A DNA stretch of 64,000 nucleotides from Mycobacterium szulgai (GCF_002116635.1 NZ_LQPW01000132.1:62001-126000); one strand, 5' to 3'; shown: positions 17,199-26,248, counted from the stretch's first letter. Notes: generated by a model not told the origin, from the letters alone. Numbers and translations are program-made.

Positions 17199-18755
17199 CT
17201 AGTCGGGTGCCTGGTAGCGGGGAAACACGCCGGTCGGCGAGGGCAGCGCAGTGCCCGGAACAATTCGTTGACTCAGCGCAACGAATGACCGTTGGTCAGC
17301 GGGCTGGCCGAGCAGATCGAGCAGCTTTGCGGCCGACTCCGGCATAACCGGCTGCACCAGCAGCGCGGCGATGCGGACCGCCTCGCAGGTGGTGTAGAGC
17401 ACGGTGCGGAACCTGATCTGGTCGGCCTCGGACTCGCTCTTGCGCAACACCCACGGCTGCTCGGCCGAAAAGTACTTGTTCGCGTCGCCCAGCATCAGCC
17501 AAATCGCCTCTAGGGCCAGATGCATCGCTTGGGTCTCGAAGTTGGCGCGCACCCGCTCCAGCAAGGCGTCGGCTGTGCTCAGCAGGGCCGTGTCGGCCTC
17601 GGTGAATTCGCCGGGTTCGGGCACCACCGCGCCCAGGTTCTTGTTCACCATCGACAACGACCGCTGGGCCAGGTTGCCCAGTTCGTTGGCGAGGTCGGTG
17701 TTGATCCGGGTGATGATGGCGTCGTCGCTGTAGTTGCCGTCCTGGCCGAACGGGACCTCGCGCAGCAGGAAGTACCGCACCTGGTCCACGCCGAACGTCT
17801 CGACCAGCGCAACCGGGTCGACGGTGTTGCCCACCGACTTGCTCATCTTCTCGCCGCGGTTGTGCAGGAAGCCGTGTGCGAAAACCCTGCGGGGCAACTC
17901 GATTCCAGCTGACATCAAGAACGCCGGCCAGTAGACGGCGTGAAACCTGATGATGTCCTTGCCGATCATGTGCAGATCGGCGGGCCAGTAGCGGCGGAAT
18001 AAATCCGAGTCGGTGTCGGGGTAACCGGCCCCGGTCAGGTAGTTGGTGAGCGCATCGACCCACACGTACATGACGTGATCGGAATGCTCGGGTACCTGCA
18101 CTCCCCAGTCGAATGAGGTACGGGATATCGACAGATCGTCCAGTCCGCCGGAGACGAAGCTGACGACCTCGTTTCGCCGCGCTTCCGGAGCGATGAAGTC
18201 GGGGTTGTTTTTGTAGTGGGCCAGCAGCTTGTCGGTATACGCCGAAAGCCGGAAGAAATAGGTCTGCTCCTCGGTCCAGGTCACCGGGGTGCCGGTCTCC
18301 ATCGCGATCCGGGTGCCGTCTTCGCGGAGTTGGGTCTCGGATTCGACGAAGAACCGCTCGTCGCGCACCGAATACCAGCCGGCGTAGTTGTCCAGGTAGA
18401 TATCGCCGGCCGCCGCCATGCGCCGCCAGATGTCCTTGGACGCTTCGTGGTGGTCGGCGTCGGTGGTGCGGATGAAACGGTCGAAGGAGATGTTGAGCAC
18501 TTTCTGCATGCGCTCGAACACATCGGAATTGCGCCGGGCATGTTCGGCGGTCGGGACGCCCGCGGCCGTTGCCGCTTGGGCGACCTTGAGGCCGTGCTCG
18601 TCGGTTCCGGTCAAAAAGCGCACGTCGAAGCCGTCGAGCCGCTTGAACCGGGCAATCGCGTCGGTGGCGATGTATTCGTAGGCGTGACCCACGTGCGGCG
18701 CCGCGTTGGGATACGCGATCGCGGTGGTGACGTAATAGGGCTGCAGAGCGTTCAT
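17199..18755 (-). CDS. metS: Methionyl-tRNA synthetase
   Basis: The 518-residue class I synthetase charges tRNA-Met. It has the HIGH-type motif HVGHAYEY near residue 21, TGTDEHG, and the KMSKS signature in EKMSKSVGNTVDP. Length matches Rv1007c and lacks the C-terminal tRNA-binding appendage found in longer enzymes. The start MNALQPYYVTTAIAYPN is canonical. It diverges from tatD, with starts about 40 bases apart. Confidence 0.96.
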   Translation of the reverse strand: MNALQPYYVTTAIAYPNAAPHVGHAYEYIATDAIARFKRLDGFDVRFLTGTDEHGLKVAQAATAAGVPTAEHARRNSDVFERMQKVLNISFDRFIRTTDADHHEASKDIWRRMAAAGDIYLDNYAGWYSVRDERFFVESETQLREDGTRIAMETGTPVTWTEEQTYFFRLSAYTDKLLAHYKNNPDFIAPEARRNEVVSFVSGGLDDLSISRTSFDWGVQVPEHSDHVMYVWVDALTNYLTGAGYPDTDSDLFRRYWPADLHMIGKDIIRFHAVYWPAFLMSAGIELPRRVFAHGFLHNRGEKMSKSVGNTVDPVALVETFGVDQVRYFLLREVPFGQDGNYSDDAIITRINTDLANELGNLAQRSLSMVNKNLGAVVPEPGEFTEADTALLSTADALLERVRANFETQAMHLALEAIWLMLGDANKYFSAEQPWVLRKSESEADQIRFRTVLYTTCEAVRIAALLVQPVMPESAAKLLDLLGQPADQRSFVALSQRIVPGTALPSPTGVFPRYQAPD

Positions 18756-18793
18756 TGGGATCCCACCTTATGGGGTCGACCTATTGTGTGCGC

Positions 18794-19639
18794 GTGAGCT
18801 CCAATCGCAGACAACCGCCACCCCCGCCGGAACCATTGGCGCCGTTGATCGACGCCCACACCCATCTGGATGCCTGCGGCGCCGTTGATGCCGACGACGT
18901 GGCTGCCATCGTCGAGCGCGCCGCGGCCGTAGGCGTGGAAGCGGTGGTTACGATTGCCGACGATCTGGACTCGGCGCGCTGGGTGACGCGGGCCGCCGAG
19001 TGGAATCCGCGGGTGTACGCCGCGGTGGCGTTGCACCCGACGCGGGTGGACGCGCTGACCGACGCCGCCCGCGCCGAGATCGAGGCTCTGGTGGCCCATC
19101 CGCGGGTCGTTGCCGTCGGCGAGACCGGCATGGACATGTACTGGCCGGGCCGGCTCGATGGTTGCGCGCAGCCCGACGCGCAGCGCGAGGCTTTCGCCTG
19201 GCATATCGACCTGGCCAAGCGAACCGGCAAGCCGCTGATGATCCACAATCGCGAGGCCGACCGCGAGGTGCTCGACGTGCTGCGCGCCGAAGGCGCGCCC
19301 GAAACGGTGATCTTTCATTGCTTCTCCTCGGACAGCGCGATGGCCCGCGAGTGTGTGGCGGCCGGATGGTTGCTGAGCCTGTCGGGGACCGTCAGCTTCC
19401 GTAACGCGCGCGAGCTACGCGAAGCCGTTGCGCTGATACCGCCCGAGCAACTTCTGGTGGAAACCGATGCGCCGTTTTTGACTCCGCATCCTTACCGCGG
19501 CGCAGCGAACGAATCCTATTGTCTGCCCTACACCGTCCGGGCCCTCGCTGAGCTGCTCAATCGTCGGCCCGAGGACTTGGCGAACATCACAACGAGCAAT
19601 GCGCGCCGGGCCTATGGAGTGCGAACTGCACTGCTATGA
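18794..19639 (+). CDS. tatD: TatD-family metal-dependent DNase
   Basis: The product has the TatD metal-binding motif DAHTHLD near the N-terminus, GETGMDMYW, MIHNREAD, HCFSSD and the terminal LVETDAPFLTPHP signature, giving a Mg-dependent TIM-barrel nuclease matching Rv1008. GTG 18794 gives 281 residues with a proline-rich extension of about 16 residues before the core; an earlier frame start at 18755 overlaps the metS start region and is less likely. The true start is uncertain. Confidence 0.9.
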   Translation: MSSNRRQPPPPPEPLAPLIDAHTHLDACGAVDADDVAAIVERAAAVGVEAVVTIADDLDSARWVTRAAEWNPRVYAAVALHPTRVDALTDAARAEIEALVAHPRVVAVGETGMDMYWPGRLDGCAQPDAQREAFAWHIDLAKRTGKPLMIHNREADREVLDVLRAEGAPETVIFHCFSSDSAMARECVAAGWLLSLSGTVSFRNARELREAVALIPPEQLLVETDAPFLTPHPYRGAANESYCLPYTVRALAELLNRRPEDLANITTSNARRAYGVRTALL

Positions 19640-19720
19640 TCGCCCAGGCTGTGCGCTAATACACCCGCGTTCGGGTTGCTCCGCATTCGCCGATTCGTTA
19701 CCGTCTTGTGATCGAACGGG

Positions 19721-19747
19721 TGGGCCTGAGGGCCCATTTGTCATTTT
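19721..19747 (+). terminator. Terminator-like hairpin in the rpfB leader
   Basis: TGGGCC (19721-19726), loop TGAG, GGCCCA (19731-19736) form a perfect six-base-pair stem followed by a T-rich tract (TTTGTCATTTT). It lies in the 166-base gap between tatD and rpfB, on the rpfB sense strand. The rpfB-ksgA-ispE operon of M. tuberculosis is reported to be controlled by an RNA switch in its leader, so this hairpin is a candidate expression platform for premature termination. A plain tatD terminator is the alternative. Confidence 0.6.
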
Positions 19748-19805
19748 CGGATTAGTAGGTCATCGATTCGTAACTGGTTTTTGCTGAGGTCGGGATACAC
19801 GGACA

Positions 19806-20933
19806 TTGAATCTGATTACAAAACTTCACCAGACCCAATCACCGATATTGCGCCTCATGGTTGGTGCCTTACTGCTGACGCTGGCATTCGCCGGTGGATA
19901 TGCGGTGTCGGCGTCCAAGACCGTGACGTTGACCGTCGACGGGACCGCGATGCGGGTGACCACGATGAAGTCGCGGGTGATCGACATCGTCCAGGAGAAC
20001 GGCTTCTCCGTCGACGAGCGGGATGACCTGTACCCGGCCGCCGATGTGGTGGTTTCCGATGCCGCCAACATCGTGCTGCGGCGCAGCCGCCCGTTGGAGA
20101 TCTCGCTGGACGGACACGGGACCAAGAAGGTGTGGACGACGGCGTCGACGGTGGACGAGGCGCTGGCCCAGCTCGCGATGACCGACACCGCTCCCGCCGC
20201 CGCTTCGCGCGGCAGTCGCGTGCCGCTGGACGGGATGGCGCTGCCGGTCGTCAGCGCCAAGACGGTGCAGATCAACGACGGCGGTGAGGTGCGCACGGTC
20301 CACCTGCCCGCGCCCAACGTCGCGGGGCTGCTGAGCGCCGCAGGTGTGCCGCTGCTGGACAGTGACCAGGTGACGCCCAGTGCGACGTCGCCGATCGTCG
20401 ACGGCATGGAGATCCAGGTGACCCGCAACCGCATCGAGCGGGTAACCGAGCGGTTGCCGCTGCCACCGAACGCGCGCCGCATCGAGGACCCGGACATGAA
20501 CATGAGCCGCGAGATCGTCGAAGACGCCGGCAGCCCGGGCACCCAGGACGTGACGTTCGCCGTAGCCCAGGTCAACGGTGTCGAGGTCGGCCGGCTGCCG
20601 ATCGCCAACACCGTCATCACGCCGGCCCGCGAAGCCGTGGTGCGGGTGGGGACCAAGCCCGGTACCGAGGTGCCGCCGGTGAACGACGGAAACATCTGGG
20701 ACGCGATCGCCGGCTGTGAGGCCGGCGGAAACTGGGCCATCAACACCGGCAACGGCTATTACGGCGGTGTGCAGTTCGATCAGGGCACCTGGGAGGCCAA
20801 CGGGGGCCTGCGCTACGCCTCGCGCGCCGACCTGGCCACTCGGGAAGAGCAGATTGCGGTTGCCGAGGTGACCCGTGCGCGTCAGGGCTGGGGTGCCTGG
20901 CCGGTATGCAGTGGACGAGCGGGTGCCCGCTGA
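19806..20933 (+). CDS. rpfB: Resuscitation-promoting factor RpfB
   Basis: The 375-residue exported muralytic protein has a signal segment (about residues 15-36), three DUF348 modules (KTVTLTVDG, PLEISLDG and KTVQINDGG begin them), a G5 domain (about 210-290) and a C-terminal lysozyme-like Rpf domain starting IWDAIAGCEAGGNW with the catalytic Glu after Cys. It cleaves peptidoglycan, acting with RipA, and promotes resuscitation from dormancy. TTG 19806 follows a GAGGTCGGG site; TTG 19848 is the alternative closer to the M. tuberculosis start. Where I recall the M. tuberculosis protein having a lipobox Cys (AVAACK), this one reads AVSASK. It overlaps ksgA by 28 bases. Confidence 0.94.
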   Translation: MNLITKLHQTQSPILRLMVGALLLTLAFAGGYAVSASKTVTLTVDGTAMRVTTMKSRVIDIVQENGFSVDERDDLYPAADVVVSDAANIVLRRSRPLEISLDGHGTKKVWTTASTVDEALAQLAMTDTAPAAASRGSRVPLDGMALPVVSAKTVQINDGGEVRTVHLPAPNVAGLLSAAGVPLLDSDQVTPSATSPIVDGMEIQVTRNRIERVTERLPLPPNARRIEDPDMNMSREIVEDAGSPGTQDVTFAVAQVNGVEVGRLPIANTVITPAREAVVRVGTKPGTEVPPVNDGNIWDAIAGCEAGGNWAINTGNGYYGGVQFDQGTWEANGGLRYASRADLATREEQIAVAEVTRARQGWGAWPVCSGRAGAR

Positions 20934-21820
20934 CGATTCGGCTTCTCGGACGTACCGAGGTCAGGCGGCTGGCCAAGGAGCTGGACTTCCGGCCCCGCAA
21001 ATCGCTCGGACAAAACTTCGTCCATGACGCCAACACCGTGCGACGGGTGGTTGCGGCCGCCGGCATCGGCCGGTCCGACCTCGTTCTCGAGGTCGGACCC
21101 GGGCTGGGCTCGCTGACGCTGGCCCTGCTCGATCGCGGCGCTGCCGTCACCGCCGTCGAAATCGACCCGGTGCTGGCCGATCGGCTGCCGCAGACTGTGG
21201 CTGAACACTCGCACAGCGAAATTCAGCGGCTGACCGTGCTCAATCGCGACATCCTGTCGCTGCGCAAGGCGGAGTTGGCCGTCGAGCCGACCGCGGTGGT
21301 GGCCAACCTGCCCTACAACGTCGCCGTCCCCGCGCTGCTGCATCTGCTGGCCGAGTTTCCCTCTATCCGCGTCGTGACGGTGATGGTGCAGGCCGAGGTC
21401 GCCGAACGACTCGCCGCCGAGCCCGGCGGCAAGGAGTACGGCGTGCCCAGCGTGAAGGTGCGGTTTTTCGGCCGGGTTCGCCGTTGCGGCACCGTGTCGC
21501 CGACGGTGTTCTGGCCCATTCCGCGGGTCTACTCCGGGTTGGTTCGCATCGACCGGTACGAATCTTCGCCCTGGCCCGTCGACGACGGCTTCCGTAAGCG
21601 GGTCTTCGAGCTGGTGGACATCGCATTCGCGCAGCGGCGCAAGACGGCGCGCAACGCTTTCGCCGAGTGGGCAGGCTCGGGCAACGAGTCGGCCAATCGG
21701 CTGCTGGCGGCCAGCATCGACCCCGCCCGGCGCGGTGAGACGCTGTCCATCGACGACTTTGTGCGGCTGCTGCGGCGTTCCGACGGTGCCGGCGACGAGC
21801 GGCACGTTTCGGCGAGCTGA
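20906..21820 (+). CDS. ksgA: 16S rRNA adenine dimethyltransferase
   Basis: The 304-residue enzyme dimethylates two adjacent adenines in helix 45 of 16S rRNA during 30S maturation. It shows KSLGQNFVHD, the SAM motif LEVGPGLGSLTLAL, acidic VEIDPVLA, and catalytic NLPYNVAVPALL. The start ATG 20906 lies inside the rpfB coding end (28-base overlap), implying translational coupling in the rpfB-ksgA-ispE operon, where cell-wall hydrolase, ribosome maturation and isoprenoid genes are expressed together. Matches Rv1010. Confidence 0.95.
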   Translation: MQWTSGCPLTIRLLGRTEVRRLAKELDFRPRKSLGQNFVHDANTVRRVVAAAGIGRSDLVLEVGPGLGSLTLALLDRGAAVTAVEIDPVLADRLPQTVAEHSHSEIQRLTVLNRDILSLRKAELAVEPTAVVANLPYNVAVPALLHLLAEFPSIRVVTVMVQAEVAERLAAEPGGKEYGVPSVKVRFFGRVRRCGTVSPTVFWPIPRVYSGLVRIDRYESSPWPVDDGFRKRVFELVDIAFAQRRKTARNAFAEWAGSGNESANRLLAASIDPARRGETLSIDDFVRLLRRSDGAGDERHVSAS

Positions 21821-21904
21821 TGCGTGTGGTTCGCCGGTGACAGCGATAGTCTGCTGCGGTGGCGGTGGCTGGTGATATCTGACGGCAACACCGCTGAATT
21901 ATGG

Positions 21905-22825
21905 GTGCCCACCGGGTCGGTCACCGTCCGCGTGCCGGGCAAGGTCAACCTCTACCTGGCCGTCGGCGATCGCCGCGAGGACGGCTATCACGAGCTGACG
22001 ACGGTGTTTCATGCGGTTTCGCTGGTCGACGAGGTGACCGTCCGCAACGCCGATGTGCTGTCGCTCGAGCTCGTCGGCGAGGGGGCCGACAAGCTGCCTA
22101 TCGACGAAGGCAACCTGGCCTGGCAGGCGGCCGAGCTGTTGGCCGACCACGTGGGCCGCGCTCCGGACGTGTCGATCCTGATCGACAAATCGATTCCGGT
22201 GGCGGGCGGGATGGCTGGCGGCAGTGCGGACGCGGCCGCGGTACTGGTGGCGATGAACGCGCTGTGGGAGCTCAGCCTGCCCCGCCGCGACTTGCGGATG
22301 CTGGCCGCCCGGCTGGGCAGCGACGTCCCCTTCGCGCTGCACGGGGGCACCGCGCTGGGCACGGGTCGCGGCGAGGAGCTGGCGACCGTGTTGTCCCGCA
22401 ACACCTTCCATTGGGTGCTGGCCTTCGCCGAGAGTGGCCTGCTCACTCCGGCGGTGTTCGCCGAGCTGGACCGGCTGCGCGAGACCGGTGATCCGCCGCA
22501 CCTCGATGAGCCCGGGCCGGTGCTGGCCGCGTTGGCCGCCGGTGATCCCGAGCAGTTGGCGCCGCTGTTGGGTAATGAAATGCAGGCTGCCGCGGTGAGC
22601 CTGGATCCGACGCTGCGGCGGGCGCTGCGCGCCGGCGTGGAGGCCGGAGCCCTGGCTGGGATTGTGTCCGGCTCGGGTCCCACGTGTGCATTTCTGTGTA
22701 CGTCGGCGGCCTCGGCGATCGATGTGGGCACGCAGCTGTCGGGGGCGGGTGTGTGCCGCACCGTGCGCGTGGCGACCGGGCCGGTGCCCGGCGCCCGGGT
22801 GGTACCGGCGCCGTCAGAAGCCTGA
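21905..22825 (+). CDS. ispE: 4-diphosphocytidyl-2-C-methyl-D-erythritol kinase
   Basis: This GHMP kinase of the non-mevalonate isoprenoid pathway has VRVPGKVNLYLAVGDRREDGYHEL at the substrate-binding N-terminus (in two parts VPGKVNLYL and DGYHEL), the ATP loop PVAGGMAGGSADAAA and the C-terminal GSGPTCAFL motif. GTG 21905 gives 306 residues, identical in length to Rv1011; the open frame to 21824 is not used. It lies 84 bases after ksgA and is the last gene of that operon. Confidence 0.94.
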   Translation: MPTGSVTVRVPGKVNLYLAVGDRREDGYHELTTVFHAVSLVDEVTVRNADVLSLELVGEGADKLPIDEGNLAWQAAELLADHVGRAPDVSILIDKSIPVAGGMAGGSADAAAVLVAMNALWELSLPRRDLRMLAARLGSDVPFALHGGTALGTGRGEELATVLSRNTFHWVLAFAESGLLTPAVFAELDRLRETGDPPHLDEPGPVLAALAAGDPEQLAPLLGNEMQAAAVSLDPTLRRALRAGVEAGALAGIVSGSGPTCAFLCTSAASAIDVGTQLSGAGVCRTVRVATGPVPGARVVPAPSEA

Positions 22826-22878
22826 GCCCCGCTATCTCATCGCCAAACTGTGAAATCTGCCTCAAATCGCGCGTGCGT

Positions 22879-22907
22879 TTGGCAGTTACTTAAGAGTTGC
22901 TTAAGAT
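22879..22907 (+). promoter_or_regulatory. Candidate promoter for pks16
   Basis: TTGGCA (22879-22884), a 17-base spacer, and TAAGAT (22902-22907) resemble a SigA-type promoter in a locally A+T-rich stretch that also contains two CTTAAG hexamers. It lies about 135 bases before the pks16 start, in the 216-base gap after ispE. Based on pattern alone. Confidence 0.4.
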
Positions 22908-23041
22908 AATCCGCGGTGTTCTCATCACCGGACCGAGACCTAACCGCTCCCCAACTGTGAGCGCGCGCCTGTCGCAAAGTTATGTACAGCAGGCGGAACA
23001 TGAAAAACCGGACCCCAGGCCCGGAACCGAGGAGGTTTGCT

Positions 23042-24676
23042 TTGAGCAGGTTCACCGAGAAGATGTTCCGCAATGCCCGTACGGCGACAACGGGCATGGT
23101 CACAGGTGAACCCCACGAGCCCGTCCGCCACACCTGGGGTGAGGTCCACGAGCGCGCTCGCTGTATTGCGGGTGGTCTGGCTGCCGCGGGCATAGGCCTG
23201 GGTGACGCGGTAGGGGTGCTTGCCGGCTTCCCGGTGGAGATTGCTCCGACGGCCCAGGCCCTGTGGATGCGCGGTGCCAGTCTGACCATGCTGCACCAGC
23301 CCACCCCACGCACCGACCTGGCCGTGTGGGCCGAAGACACCATGACCGTCATCGGCATGATCGAGGCCAAGGCCGTCGTCGTCTCCGAGCCGTTCCTGGT
23401 GGCCATCCCCGTGCTCGAGGAGAAGGGCATCAAGGTCCTCACCGTCGGCGATCTGCTGGCGGCCGACCCGATCGATCCCATCGAGGTCGGCGAGGACGAC
23501 TTGGCGCTGATGCAGCTGACGTCGGGTTCCACCGGTTCGCCCAAAGCCGTCCAGATCACCCACCGCAACATCTACTCCAATGCCGAGGCGATGTTCATCG
23601 GCGCCGAATACGACGTCAACAAGGACGTCATGGTCAGCTGGCTGCCCTGCTTCCACGACATGGGCATGGTCGGCTTTCTCACCATTCCGATGTTCTTCGG
23701 TGCGGAGCTGGTCAAGGTCACGCCGATGGACTTCCTGCGTGACACGCTGCTGTGGGCCAAGCTGATCGACAAGTACAAGGGCACCATGACCGCGGCGCCC
23801 AACTTCGCCTACGCGCTACTCGCCAAGCGCTTGCGCCGCCAGGCCAAGCCCGGTGACTTCGACCTGTCGACCCTGCGGTTCGCGCTGTCGGGTGCCGAGC
23901 CCGTCGAGCCCGCCGACGTCGAGGACCTGCTGGACGCGGGCAAGCCGTTCGGGCTGCGGTCCTCGGCGATCCTGCCGGCCTACGGCATGGCCGAGACCAC
24001 GCTGGCTGTGTCCTTCTCCAAGTGCAACTCGGGTCTGGTCGTCGACGAGGTGGACGCCGATCTGCTGGCCGCCCTGCGCCGGGCCGTCCCGGCCACCAAG
24101 GGCAACACCCGCCGGCTGGCCACGCTCGGGCCGCTGCTGCAGGACCTGGAGGCCCGCATCATCGACGAGCAGGGCAACGTGATGCCCGCCCGTGGCGTCG
24201 GTGTCATCGAGCTGCGTGGGGAATCGCTCACACCGGGCTACCTGACCATGGGCGGCTTCATCCCGGCCCAGGACGAGCACGGCTGGTATGACACCGGTGA
24301 CCTCGGCTACCTCACCGAGGAGGGCCACGTCGTGGTCTGCGGCCGGGTCAAGGACGTCATCATCATGGCCGGTCGCAACATCTACCCGACCGACATCGAG
24401 CGGGCCGCCGGCCGCGTGGAAGGTGTCCGTCCGGGCTGTGCAGTGGCCGTGCGCCTTGACGCCGGGCACTCGCGAGAGTCCTTCGCCGTCGCGGTCGAGT
24501 CGAACGCCCACGAGGACCCCGCCGAGGTGCGCCGCATCGAGCACCAGGTGGCCCACGAGGTCGTCAAAGAGGTTGATGTGCGGCCGCGCAACGTCGTGGT
24601 GCTCGGGCCGGGAACCATTCCGAAGACGCCGTCGGGCAAGCTGCGGCGATCCAACTCGCTGACCCTGGTCACCTAG
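23042..24676 (+). CDS. pks16: Fatty-acyl-AMP ligase-like acyl-activating enzyme
   Basis: The 544-residue protein is an adenylate-forming enzyme despite its historical 'polyketide synthase' name. It has the AMP-binding core LTSGSTGSPKAVQ, AYGMAETT, GWYDTGDLGYL and the C-terminal GRVKDVIIMAGRNIYPTDIE, ending in TPSGKLRR with the catalytic Lys. TTG 23042 preceded by GAGGAGGT gives the same length as Rv1013. It probably activates a long-chain fatty acid as acyl-AMP for lipid biosynthesis; the acceptor is unknown. Convergent with pth, stops five bases apart. Confidence 0.9.
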   Translation: MSRFTEKMFRNARTATTGMVTGEPHEPVRHTWGEVHERARCIAGGLAAAGIGLGDAVGVLAGFPVEIAPTAQALWMRGASLTMLHQPTPRTDLAVWAEDTMTVIGMIEAKAVVVSEPFLVAIPVLEEKGIKVLTVGDLLAADPIDPIEVGEDDLALMQLTSGSTGSPKAVQITHRNIYSNAEAMFIGAEYDVNKDVMVSWLPCFHDMGMVGFLTIPMFFGAELVKVTPMDFLRDTLLWAKLIDKYKGTMTAAPNFAYALLAKRLRRQAKPGDFDLSTLRFALSGAEPVEPADVEDLLDAGKPFGLRSSAILPAYGMAETTLAVSFSKCNSGLVVDEVDADLLAALRRAVPATKGNTRRLATLGPLLQDLEARIIDEQGNVMPARGVGVIELRGESLTPGYLTMGGFIPAQDEHGWYDTGDLGYLTEEGHVVVCGRVKDVIIMAGRNIYPTDIERAAGRVEGVRPGCAVAVRLDAGHSRESFAVAVESNAHEDPAEVRRIEHQVAHEVVKEVDVRPRNVVVLGPGTIPKTPSGKLRRSNSLTLVT

Positions 24677-24681
24677 TTCCG

Positions 24682-25257
24682 CTACCAGGCGTGGACGCGG
24701 TTCTGCGCGGGTTCTAGTCCTAGCTCAATGAGCAATTCGGTTGCGTCAGCAGCCTGTTCGCAAATCGTGGGCACCTCGGCGCGCTCTGCTGACGAGAAGT
24801 TCTCCAGCACGAACGCGGCCGGGTCCTTGCGGCCGGGCGGACGGCCGATCCCGATGCGCACCCGCTGAAAGTCCTTGGTACCCAACGCCGATGCCACCGA
24901 GCGGACGCCGTTGTGGCCGCCTTCGCCGCCGCCGAATTTGAGCCGGACCCGGCCGAAGTCCAGGTCCAGTTCGTCGTGGATGACGATAATGTCGGCCGGT
25001 GCCACCGAGTAGAACTTCGCCAGCGGTCCCACCTGACGGCCGGACTCGTTCATGTAGCAGCGCGGTTTGGCCAGCACGATCGAGTGCCCGGCCAGCCGCC
25101 CGGTGACGACTTCGGCGCCGGAGCGCTTGTGCGCCTTGAACTTTGCGCCTAGCCGGGCGGCCAGCAGGTCGGCGACGAAGAACCCGAGGTTGTGCCGGGT
25201 GCGGGCGTAGTTCTCTCCGGGGTTGCCCAGGCCGACCACCAAAAGGGGTTCGGCCAT
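24682..25257 (-). CDS. pth: Peptidyl-tRNA hydrolase
   Basis: The 191-residue enzyme recycles peptidyl-tRNA released from stalled ribosomes. Visible signatures are VVGLGNPGENYARTRHNLGF with the catalytic His, the FKAHKRS region, CYMNESGR and VIHDELDLDFG with the catalytic Asp. It follows rplY by six bases on the same strand, as Rv1014c follows Rv1015c, so both are cotranscribed translation genes. Confidence 0.96.
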   Translation of the reverse strand: MAEPLLVVGLGNPGENYARTRHNLGFFVADLLAARLGAKFKAHKRSGAEVVTGRLAGHSIVLAKPRCYMNESGRQVGPLAKFYSVAPADIIVIHDELDLDFGRVRLKFGGGEGGHNGVRSVASALGTKDFQRVRIGIGRPPGRKDPAAFVLENFSSAERAEVPTICEQAADATELLIELGLEPAQNRVHAW

Positions 25258-25263
25258 ATTGGG

Positions 25264-25929
25264 CTACTCGGACTCGCCCTGGGCCGCGTCGGCCGCGGAC
25301 TCGCCGGACTCCTCGGCCGCCGGCGCCTCGGCTGCCTCGCCTTCCTCGCCCGCGCCCTCTTGCGCGAGGTCCTGCGCGGTGGGCGCCTGAACCACGTTGA
25401 CGACCAGCAGTTCGGGGTCGGAGATCAGGTTGACGCCGGCCGGCAGGGTGATCTGCCCGGCGGTGAACTGGGTGCCGGGTTCGGCGCCCTCGACGGACAC
25501 GGTCAACTGCTCGGGAATCGACAGGGCTTCGGCCTCGATCTCGATGGCGTTGGCATCCTGAGTGACCAGGGTGTCGGGCCCGGCTTCGCCCTCGACGACA
25601 ACGCTGACCTCGACAACGACCTTCTCGCCGCGGCGGACCACCAAGAGGTCCGCATGCTGGATAGTGCGCCGGATCGGGTGGATATCGAGCGCCTTGGTCA
25701 ATGCCAGCTGTTCCTTGCCGGCGATATCCAGGGTCAGCACCGCGTTGGTGCCCGAGTGGCGCAGCACAGCCGCAAAGTCGTGCCCGGGCAGCTCGAGGTG
25801 CTGTGGGTCGGCGCCGTGGCCGTACAGAACGGCGGGGATCTTGCCCTCGCGCCGGGCGCGCCGGGAGGCGCCCTTACCGGTCTCGGTACGCACCGTGACG
25901 CTCAGCTGGTTGACTGTGGACTTAGCCAT
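25264..25929 (-). CDS. rplY: 50S ribosomal protein L25 (CTC form)
   Basis: The 221-residue protein has the 5S rRNA-binding L25 domain at the N-terminus (GKGASRRARREGKIPAVLYG) and the longer CTC/TL5-type C-terminal beta domain, ending in an acidic Glu/Ala-rich tail of about 40 residues. ATG 25929 (MAKSTVNQLSV) is preferred over the upstream frame start. It heads the rplY-pth pair. The 319-base upstream gap contains the palindromic repeat at 26098-26230. Confidence 0.94.
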   Translation of the reverse strand: MAKSTVNQLSVTVRTETGKGASRRARREGKIPAVLYGHGADPQHLELPGHDFAAVLRHSGTNAVLTLDIAGKEQLALTKALDIHPIRRTIQHADLLVVRRGEKVVVEVSVVVEGEAGPDTLVTQDANAIEIEAEALSIPEQLTVSVEGAEPGTQFTAGQITLPAGVNLISDPELLVVNVVQAPTAQDLAQEGAGEEGEAAEAPAAEESGESAADAAQGESE

Positions 25930-26097
25930 GTGTGTCGCTCGCTCCTGTGTGTAGGGCACGGCCAGGATCGCGACGAATTGTCGGTCTCCGTCGATAACGG
26001 TGCTGGTGTTGAAGTGGCCAGCTACCCTCGCCGTGACGCCCGGTCAGGTTAGCGCATGCGCCGGGTGCAGGGGAAATTTCGCACCTCTTGTCACATC

Positions 26098-26230
26098 AGT
26101 CCCAGGTGTCTCAGGCTCGGGACATAGTCGATTTGCCCGACTCGCAGCGACAACGTTCCATGGGCGCGGGTCTTGTCGCTATGAGGCGGGCAAAGAGGGT
26201 GTCACCCTGGAGCAGGGGCCACTGGGGCAG
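26098..26230. repeat. Dispersed palindromic element, short form without ORF
   Basis: The right arm (26174-26230, 57 bases) runs from TGTCGCT through GAGGCGGGCAAA and ACCCTGGAGC to GGGGCAG and matches the 57-base arm at 42893-42949 at about 42 positions without gaps. The left part (to 26152) is its rough inverse, with TTTGCCCG and AGCGACA conserved, and about 20 bases lie between arms. It fills much of the gap between rplY and the SDR gene (25930-26248). It belongs to the same family as the larger element at 42405-42949 and looks like a miniature, ORF-less copy. Confidence 0.7.
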
Positions 26231-26248
26231 CTGTGACCGATGTGAACG

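Noticed and set aside
18755..18793. Earlier start for tatD
   Set aside because: It overlaps the divergent metS start and adds residues with no TatD similarity, though the exact start stays uncertain.
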